A stretch of 64,000 nt of DNA from Actinoplanes missouriensis 431 (lineage in GTDB: Bacteria > Actinomycetota > Actinomycetes > Mycobacteriales > Micromonosporaceae), in assembly GCF_000284295.1 (NCBI RefSeq), contig NC_017093.1, forward strand, positions 5,270,001 to 5,334,000. Reading direction: 5' to 3'. The notes under the pieces were generated by a model. The model was not told the origin of the DNA, searched no databases, and was given only the letters and a program-made list of their open reading frames with translations. Position 1 is the stretch's first letter; every line of letters begins with the position of its first letter. This document shows positions 58,893 to 64,000 of this stretch, piece after piece. The translations under genes were made by a program, and so were the position numbers.

Positions 58893-58926
58893 TCGGTCCT
58901 TGCATCTGTTCGGTCCTTGCGTCTGT
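58893..58926. repeat. 17-bp tandem direct repeat in the leader of the DUF3618 operon
   Basis: Two adjacent copies of TCGGTCCTTGC(A/G)TCTGT occur, differing at one base, 23 nt upstream of the operon start. They may be regulator half-sites or a young minisatellite. Confidence 0.8.
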
Positions 58927-59057
58927 GCAAAGGACTACCCGCGCAGCCGGAGTCGACTCATCTTCCTTTGTGATGAATAGCGCGAATAGAGAGACAGATA
59001 AAACCCCAGATCGGGGGTACGGGACCGGCTGCTCTCCGGCTGTTAGGGTCGCCAACC

Positions 59058-59927
59058 GTGAGCGAAACGAGTGGTGTGCGTGTGATCGGCGGCCGGACCT
59101 ACGACTTCTCCCGCCGCGTCGTCGTGATGGCGATCGTGAACCGCACGCCGGACTCGTTCCACGATCGCGGCCGCACCTTCGCGCTGGAGAAGGCGACCGA
59201 GGCCGTCCAGGCGGCAGCCGACGACGGCGCTGACTGGATCGACATCGGCGGCGTCCCGTTCGCCCCGGGCCCCGAGGTGAGCGCCGCGGAGGAACTGGAG
59301 CGGGTCCTCCCGGTCGTCGAAGCGGCCCGCGACCGTGCGGTGGTCTCGGTGGACACGTTCCGCCCCGAGGTGGCCCGCGAAGTGATCAAGGAAGGCGCCG
59401 GCGTCATCAACGACACCTCCGGCCTGCGGGACCCGGCGATGGCCGACGCGGTCGCCGGCACCGACGCTCAGCTGGTCATCACTCACAGCCTCGCCGCGCC
59501 GCGCACCCTTCATCCCCGCCCTGAGTACGGCGATGTGACCGCCGAGGTCGCCGCGTTCCTGCGGGAGCGGGTCGAGCTGGCGCTGTCCCGCGGGGTGCGC
59601 CCGGACCAGATCATCATCGACCCGGGCCACGACCTCAACAAGAACACCCTGCACTCGCTTGCGATCACCCGGCGTCTCGAGGAGATCACCTCGATCGGGT
59701 ACCCGACGCTCGCGGCGCTGAGCAACAAGGACTTCATCGGCGAGACCCTCGGCCGGCCGCAGCACGAGCGGCTGGCCGGCACCCTGGCCACGGTGGTGTT
59801 CTGCATCCTGCACGGCGCCCGGATCATGCGGGTGCACGACGTGCGGGCGGCGGTCGACGCGGTGCGGATGACCGAGGCGATGCTGGGCTGGCGGGAACCG
59901 GCCTACCTGCGCCACAACATGGACTGA
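59058..59927 (+). CDS. Dihydropteroate synthase homologue (FolP2 type)
   Basis: This 289-aa TIM-barrel protein has MAIVNRTPDSFHDRG where true DHPS has MGILNVTPDSF, plus DIGGVPFAPG and SNKDFIGETL. The IVNRTPDSF form is that of mycobacterial FolP2, a homologue reported not to complement DHPS. The GTG start gives VSETSGVRV. It is divergent from the DUF3618 operon and not in a folate gene cluster, so it is probably a FolP2-like protein of unsettled role rather than the sulfonamide target. Confidence 0.87.
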   Translation: MSETSGVRVIGGRTYDFSRRVVVMAIVNRTPDSFHDRGRTFALEKATEAVQAAADDGADWIDIGGVPFAPGPEVSAAEELERVLPVVEAARDRAVVSVDTFRPEVAREVIKEGAGVINDTSGLRDPAMADAVAGTDAQLVITHSLAAPRTLHPRPEYGDVTAEVAAFLRERVELALSRGVRPDQIIIDPGHDLNKNTLHSLAITRRLEEITSIGYPTLAALSNKDFIGETLGRPQHERLAGTLATVVFCILHGARIMRVHDVRAAVDAVRMTEAMLGWREPAYLRHNMD

Positions 59928-59952
59928 GGCCCACCCGCCCAGCGATCCGGCG

Positions 59953-60507
59953 TCACTGCTCGCCGGCGTGCGGCATGCTGGCCAGCAGATCCGTCATCCA
60001 GGGCTGCGGCGGGACGGCCTCCGGGCCGAGGACCCGCATCGCGCCGAGCACGGTGATCAGCATGCCCATCGCGAAGAAGTCACGCATCTCGTCGGGTGAC
60101 GCGCCGGTCAGCTCACGCACCACCGTGTAGAGGTTGCCGTAGCAGGCCCGGACGGCGTCGCCGATCGCCGGCTCGGCCGCCGCGCCGTACCCGTGCAGGA
60201 GCACGACCAGCAGCTCCCGTTCGTCGAGCAGCTGCTTGTAGGCGTGACCCAGCCCGTGCAGCGTCGGATCCTCCTCGGCAGCCGCGCGCCACGTCGCCTC
60301 GATCCGGTCCCCGGCGTACCGCAGGGTGGCGAGGAAGAGCTCCTGCTTCGAGCCGAAGAGCCGGATCACGTACGGCTGGGACACGCCCGCGATGCGCGCC
60401 ACCTGATCAGTCGTGGTGCCCGCGTAGCCGCCCTGCGCGAAGGCCTGCAGGGCCGCCGCGACGAGTTGGGCGTGACGGTCCTGAGCGGTGAGACGGGTCC
60501 GAGCCAT
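59953..60507 (-). CDS. TetR-family regulator of the efflux gene
   Basis: This 184-aa regulator has an N-terminal HTH (GYAGTTTDQVARIAGVSQPYVIRLFGSKQELF, motif split over about 26-57) and a ligand domain. It is divergent from an MFS efflux gene 71 bp away, a classic repressor-pump pair. Repeated GTTATCAGT elements lie between them. The expected ligand is the pump's substrate. Confidence 0.92.
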   Translation of the reverse strand: MARTRLTAQDRHAQLVAAALQAFAQGGYAGTTTDQVARIAGVSQPYVIRLFGSKQELFLATLRYAGDRIEATWRAAAEEDPTLHGLGHAYKQLLDERELLVVLLHGYGAAAEPAIGDAVRACYGNLYTVVRELTGASPDEMRDFFAMGMLITVLGAMRVLGPEAVPPQPWMTDLLASMPHAGEQ

Positions 60508-60515
60508 GTTGACAT

Positions 60516-60558
60516 GTTATCAGTCAATGCATACGGTCCTTAGTTATCAGTGAATAAC
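60516..60558. promoter_or_regulatory. Repeated GTTATCAGT sites between TetR and MFS genes
   Basis: GTTATCAGTCAATG at 60516 and GTTATCAGTGAATA at 60543 share a 9-bp core 27 bp apart. The second extends to GTTAT-N6-ATAAC, a partial dyad. Location and duplication suggest the TetR operator region controlling both genes. Confidence 0.6.
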
Positions 60559-60578
60559 AACAACAGGGGGACGTAGAA

Positions 60579-61976
60579 GTGACCACGCTCGCACCCGAAC
60601 GGCCGGCCGGCCGCTCCCGGACCCGGCCGCTCGGCCTCGTGCTGGCCGCCGTCGGCATCCCGACGTTCATGGGCTCGCTCGACAACCTGGTCGTCAGCAC
60701 CGCGCTCCCAGTCATCCGCACCGAACTCGGGGCGTCGATCACGGACCTGCAGTGGTTCGTCAACGCCTACACGCTGCCGTTCGCGGCGTTCCTGCTCACC
60801 GCGGCCGCGCTCGGCGACCGGCTCGGCCGCCGGCGGATGTTCCTGGCCGGCATCGCGCTCTTCACCCTCGCCTCGGCGGGCGCCGCCCTGGCCTCCGAGC
60901 CGTGGCAGCTCACCGCCGCGCGCGCCCTGCAGGGCATCGGCGGCGCGGCCGTCACACCGCTGTCACTGACGTTGCTCGCCCAGGCCGTACCCGATCATCG
61001 GCGGAACGCCGCGGTCGGCATCTGGGGTGGCATCACCGGCCTGGGCGTCGCGCTGGGACCCGTCATCGGCGGCGCGGTGGTCGACGGCCTGACCTGGAAC
61101 TGGATCTTCTGGGTCAACGTCCCGATCGGCGTCGTGGCCCTCGTCCTCGCGGCCACGGTCCTCGACGAGTCGCGCGGTGGCGCCCGCCGGCTCGACCCGC
61201 TGGGGCTGGTGCTGTCCGCGAGCGGCATGCTGCTGCTGATCTGGGGCATCGTCGACGGCCCGGAACACGGATGGACCACCGGCCGGGTGCCACTCATGCT
61301 GGGTGCCGGCGTCGCGCTGATCGCCGGGTTCCTCTTCTGGCAGGCCCGCAACCGTACGCCGATGCTCCCGCTCTCCCTGTTCCGGTCCCGCGGCTTCAGC
61401 GTCGTCAACGTCGTCACCCTGACGTTCTCCGCCGGAGCGTTCGGGGCGGTCTTCCTGCTCGCCCAGTTCTTCCAGGTGGTGCAGGGGCTCAGCCCGCTCG
61501 AGTCCGGCCTGCGCACCCTGCCGTGGACCGCGGCGCCGATGGTGGTCGCACCGCTGGCCGGCATCTTCGGCGCCCGCCTCGGCCTGCGCAACCTGATCGT
61601 CGCCGGCCAGGTCTTCCTGGCCGCCGGCATCCTCTGGATCGGGCTCGCCACGACGACCGACGTCACGTACGGGCGACTGGTCGTGGCGTTCGCCCTGGCC
61701 GGCATCGGGATGGGCCTGACGTTCGCGCCGGTCAGCACGATGACCCTGGCCAGCGTCGGCGAGCAGCAGCGCGGCGCGGCGTCCGGCACGAACAACACGA
61801 TCCGCGAGTTCGGCGTCGCCACCGGCGTGGCGGTGCTGTCGTCGATCTTCAGCACGTATGGCGGTTTCACCAGTCACCAGGACTTCGTCGACGGCGCGGT
61901 CCCGGCCGTCCTGACCGGCGCGGCCGTCATCGCGGTCGGCGCCGTGGCAGCGGCTTTCCTGCCGCGCCGTCTCTGA
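60579..61976 (+). CDS. MFS drug efflux transporter (DHA2/EmrB-QacA type)
   Basis: This 465-aa transporter has about 14 helices and the DHA2 motifs: LDNLVVSTALPVI in helix 1, GDRLGRRRMFLAG after helix 2 (motif A) and GLGVALGPVIGG in helix 5 (motif C, antiporter). It should export hydrophobic or cationic drugs by proton antiport. The GTG start has GGGGGA about 8 nt upstream. It is probably induced when the divergent TetR protein binds its ligand. Confidence 0.94.
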   Translation: MTTLAPERPAGRSRTRPLGLVLAAVGIPTFMGSLDNLVVSTALPVIRTELGASITDLQWFVNAYTLPFAAFLLTAAALGDRLGRRRMFLAGIALFTLASAGAALASEPWQLTAARALQGIGGAAVTPLSLTLLAQAVPDHRRNAAVGIWGGITGLGVALGPVIGGAVVDGLTWNWIFWVNVPIGVVALVLAATVLDESRGGARRLDPLGLVLSASGMLLLIWGIVDGPEHGWTTGRVPLMLGAGVALIAGFLFWQARNRTPMLPLSLFRSRGFSVVNVVTLTFSAGAFGAVFLLAQFFQVVQGLSPLESGLRTLPWTAAPMVVAPLAGIFGARLGLRNLIVAGQVFLAAGILWIGLATTTDVTYGRLVVAFALAGIGMGLTFAPVSTMTLASVGEQQRGAASGTNNTIREFGVATGVAVLSSIFSTYGGFTSHQDFVDGAVPAVLTGAAVIAVGAVAAAFLPRRL

Positions 61977-62214
61977 GGCGCGTCTCGTCACGCCTGTCCG
62001 GCCGACCGGCGACGCGCGAAACATCGATGAACGGAACGCACCCGGACTGTTGCACTTCCGCAACATGACTGCAACGATGACCTTCAATTCCGGGCCGTCG
62101 GGCCACCGCGAGAACCGGCCACGTCCTCACCGGTCGATCCCGTCTCGTGGTGCCTCCGTTCCCCAGCGGCCCCGGAATCAGGCCACCGGTCCACCGCCGG
62201 TGGTGCACGGAGCC
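61977..62214. other. Non-coding stretch after the MFS gene
   Basis: This is the first part of a 419-bp gap between the efflux gene and the zinc-ribbon gene. I see no coding frame with a ribosome site and no strong structure before the hairpin at 62215. Confidence 0.5.
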
Positions 62215-62244
62215 GTGTGTGCCGGACCTCCGACCGGCACACAC
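62215..62244. terminator. 11-bp perfect hairpin
   Basis: GTGTGTGCCGG pairs perfectly with CCGGCACACAC across an 8-nt loop. It lies between the MFS gene and the convergent zinc-ribbon gene and can terminate transcription from either side. Confidence 0.6.
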
Positions 62245-62311
62245 ATCTCGCCCCGGCGGTCTGCCGCCGTCCGCACTGGCTGCCGGGGCTTCACCATCAA
62301 CCGGGTCAACC

Positions 62312-62405
62312 CAGCTGACCGGTCACCTCAGTCAACCGGTCACCTCAGCGAACTGGTCACCTCAGCGAACTGGTCACCTCAGCCAACCGTTCACCTCAAC
62401 GGTCA
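62312..62405. repeat. 17-bp tandem repeat at the 3' end of the zinc-ribbon gene
   Basis: Four full contiguous units of ggtcacctcagcgaact type (62321-62388, two copies identical) are flanked by partial units on both sides. The last units run into the stop codon of the minus-strand gene ending at 62396. There are no spacers, so this is a minisatellite. Confidence 0.93.
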
Positions 62406-62896
62406 GCCAGGTTCCACTCCGCCGGCAGCGGGCTCTCGCACACCGCGCAGGTGAAGTCATTCTCCTTGACGACACTGAGGGAACCGCACTCCCCACATCG
62501 CCGGAACTCGAACGCGGCCGTGAACCCACCGGGATGCCGGACACCGAGCCGCTCGACCGCCGCCGCCACGACCGGCCAGCACGACGGCTCCGGGCAGTAC
62601 CCGGTCGACTGGTTGCTGACCTCTTCGACCCGCCAGTCACCGTCCCCGCCGGGATCGTCGGCAGCGAACGTGATCTCTCCCGCGGCCAGCACCTCCCGCC
62701 CGGAAGCGCAGGCCACGTGTTCGGTGTGCCGCGGCGCGACCAGCAGCACGCCATCCGCGGCCACCACATAGGTGCACGGTTCAGCGGCGTTATCGGTGGC
62801 CCACTCCCGGAACTGCGCCGGTGACCGCAGAGCGCGTCCCGGCCCGGTGCCGGCAGCCGCCGCGATCGACGCGTCGCCGACATAGCGATATCCCAT
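62396..62896 (-). CDS. Conserved protein with C-terminal zinc ribbon
   Basis: This 166-aa protein begins MGYRYVGDASIAAAAG. Its central segment EVSNQSTGYCPEPSCWP, with flanking features, I recognise from uncharacterised actinobacterial proteins. The C-terminus has two Cys pairs (RRCGECGS and FTCAVCES) spaced as in a zinc ribbon. The last codons lie in a 17-bp minisatellite and its leader holds a 19-bp repeat. GGAGG precedes the ATG. No partner gene or function is evident. Confidence 0.8.
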   Translation of the reverse strand: MGYRYVGDASIAAAAGTGPGRALRSPAQFREWATDNAAEPCTYVVAADGVLLVAPRHTEHVACASGREVLAAGEITFAADDPGGDGDWRVEEVSNQSTGYCPEPSCWPVVAAAVERLGVRHPGGFTAAFEFRRCGECGSLSVVKENDFTCAVCESPLPAEWNLADR

Positions 62897-62920
62897 CCCG
62901 GGCCTCCGTCCCTCCACGCC

Positions 62921-62977
62921 CGCGGCACACCGGAACTGCCGCGGCACATCGGAACTGCCGCGGCACACCGGAACTGC
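62921..62977. repeat. 19-bp tandem repeat in the leader of the zinc-ribbon gene
   Basis: Three contiguous copies of cgcggcacaccggaactgc (one base changed in the middle copy) lie 25-81 nt upstream of the start codon on the minus strand, in the expected promoter or 5' untranslated region. Confidence 0.93.
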
Positions 62978-63001
62978 CGCCTCGCAACGACGACGCCCCG
63001 A

Positions 63002-63035
63002 CATGCGGCGCACGCCCGAAGCCGTGCGCCGCATG
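63002..63035 (-). terminator. 13-bp perfect hairpin after the LamG-like gene
   Basis: CATGCGGCGCACG pairs perfectly with its complement across an 8-nt loop, 25 nt past the stop of the gene running in from the right edge. It is a probable terminator. Confidence 0.75.
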
Positions 63036-63060
63036 CTGACGAAGACCGAACGGTGGCAGC

Positions 63061-64000
63061 TCAGCCGATCTGCACCCACACGTCGTCGAGGGTCCCGTGG
63101 AACTGGTCGTTGTTCGGCCCCACGCCCTTGCCCCCGATCGTGAACGGGTGCTCGGACTCCACCGCCAGCTCGACCGGTACCGCCACGCTGGCCTCCAAGC
63201 GGTCGTCCACCAGGATCGCCAGCGTCGGGCCGGTGCGCCGGCACTCCAGGGAGTGCCAATCGCCGTCCGCCACCGAGGTACGGCTACGCGCCACGTACAT
63301 CGTCGTGCCCACCTTGTCGCTGATCCCGCAGCTCGGCTTCCCGGACAGGCCGTCGACCTGCAGTTTGTACTGCCCTCCGCCGGTCGAGTAGCCCTTCTGC
63401 AGGATGTTCTCGCCGCTGCCGGTCTCGGCCGGGGAGAGCAGCACGCCGGCGCCGTACCGCAACGGCCGGGTGCCGGGATTCAGGTCGCCGGTGTCGCCGG
63501 ACTGCAGGATGAGCCGCGGGCACGTGCTGCCGCCGCATGTGGCCGGGAAGGTCAGCGCCTGCCCGCTGCCGTGCGGCACCAGCTTCACCGCAGCGCCGTT
63601 GCGGAGGACGGCACGCAGCAGATTCCCGTGGCCCGACCCGTCGTCGAACGTCCCGTCCGCGATGGTGGTGTCGAAGTTGTACGACGCGACGTGTCCCGCC
63701 GGGACGGAAGCCGCCACCGACGAAGCGGACGACGAGGCCGGGGAGCCCGCCGCGGATGCGGATGCCGGCGAGGACGGCGCCGGCGTGGTCTCGACGAACG
63801 CCGACGGAGCGGTGCCGGCGAACTCGGCGTACCGCTTCCGGGTCGCCCCTCCGATCACCGTGAAGTCCCCGACCGCGCTGATCGCCCCGAGCGGCTCGCT
63901 CGCCACCAGCTGCCGCGTCCCGGCGACGCCGTTCGCCTGGGGCGACCATTCCAGCAGGTTGCCCTCCTGGTCGGCGGCGGCCAGTTTGCCCCGCACCACC
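63061..64000 (-). CDS. LamG/concanavalin-like extracellular protein, C-terminal part
   Basis: Only the last 313 or so codons are in the window; the frame is open at the right edge. Residues before about 70 (LAAADQEGNLLEWSPQ) look like the end of a beta-propeller or repeat domain. A Ser/Ala/Pro-rich linker (about 70-100) follows, then a LamG/laminin-G-like domain (ASYNFDTTIADGTFDDGSG, shortened pattern, ending FHGTLDDVWVQIG) with two Cys pairs. It is probably secreted and carbohydrate- or protein-binding. The true start lies outside. Confidence 0.75.
   Translation of the reverse strand, partial: VVRGKLAAADQEGNLLEWSPQANGVAGTRQLVASEPLGAISAVGDFTVIGGATRKRYAEFAGTAPSAFVETTPAPSSPASASAAGSPASSSASSVAASVPAGHVASYNFDTTIADGTFDDGSGHGNLLRAVLRNGAAVKLVPHGSGQALTFPATCGGSTCPRLILQSGDTGDLNPGTRPLRYGAGVLLSPAETGSGENILQKGYSTGGGQYKLQVDGLSGKPSCGISDKVGTTMYVARSRTSVADGDWHSLECRRTGPTLAILVDDRLEASVAVPVELAVESEHPFTIGGKGVGPNNDQFHGTLDDVWVQIG

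Noticed and set aside
58927..58990. SigB/SigF-type promoter for the DUF3618 operon
   Set aside because: A GGGTAG element exists on the minus strand but no GTTT-like -35 lies at the right distance.
62312..62977. CRISPR-like arrays
   Set aside because: The repeats are contiguous without spacers, and no cas genes are present. They are minisatellites.

Overview
The window is very GC-rich DNA with strong third-position GC bias, many GTG starts and dense gene packing. The gene families are actinobacterial: NlpC/P60 protein under a c-di-AMP riboswitch, DUF222/HNH protein, FolP2-type DHPS homologue, F420-dependent LLM oxidoreductase, fused CydDC and DUF3618. It is most likely chromosomal DNA of a filamentous actinomycete, plausibly Micromonosporaceae (an Actinoplanes-like organism). 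That placement is inferred from gene style only. I see no rRNA, tRNA, CRISPR array, transposase or prophage.

Layout. 1-11.4 kb: an L,D-transpeptidase lipoprotein, a divergent SDR/XRE pair, a three-gene unit with two secreted or extracytoplasmic serine proteases, a NarL-type two-component system preceded by a possible small peptide gene, and a BCCT osmolyte transporter. 11.3-16.1 kb: a DUF6325-like gene with a tiny Arg-rich peptide gene, lon behind a HAIR-like (HspR) operator, and a secreted GH5-CBM2 cellulase behind a CebR/CelR-type box. 16.2-30.9 kb: an APH-like kinase, a TetR/epimerase pair with two operators, a flavin reductase, an OmpR-type two-component system, an extracellular intradiol dioxygenase, a LolA-like protein, a PAP2 protein overlapping a tyrosine phosphatase, a TPR/AAA pair, and an NlpC/P60 hydrolase under a ydaO riboswitch. 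31-38.6 kb: BlaR1-like M56 peptidase and BlaI divergent from cydA-cydB-cydDC, with a double dyad between them. 38.6-41.5 kb: thiolase with divergent TetR, and topoisomerase IB. 41.5-51.7 kb: a nine-gene, almost fully overlapping minus-strand operon for an ADP-heptose glycan. 51.9-64 kb: aldehyde dehydrogenase, DUF222-HNH, GT2 plus LLM oxidoreductase, a DUF3618/holin-like envelope stress operon, a FolP2-like protein, TetR/MFS efflux, a zinc-ribbon protein flanked by minisatellites, and a truncated LamG-like protein at the edge.

How genes work together. The strongest system is the heptose operon. It holds GmhA, a GmhB phosphatase fused to a GT9 glycosyltransferase, bifunctional HldE, a second GT9, three other glycosyltransferases, a classical SDR and a NodU-type carbamoyltransferase. 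Together they predict synthesis of ADP-heptose and its assembly into a possibly carbamoylated surface glycan in a Gram-positive. The second notable system is the BlaI/M56 sensor pair facing the cytochrome bd operon across a shared operator, which suggests control of respiration by envelope stress. The fused CydDC carries two in-frame minisatellites, one of them inside the first ATPase domain. Short in-phase tandem repeats recur across the window, both inside genes and at gene ends.
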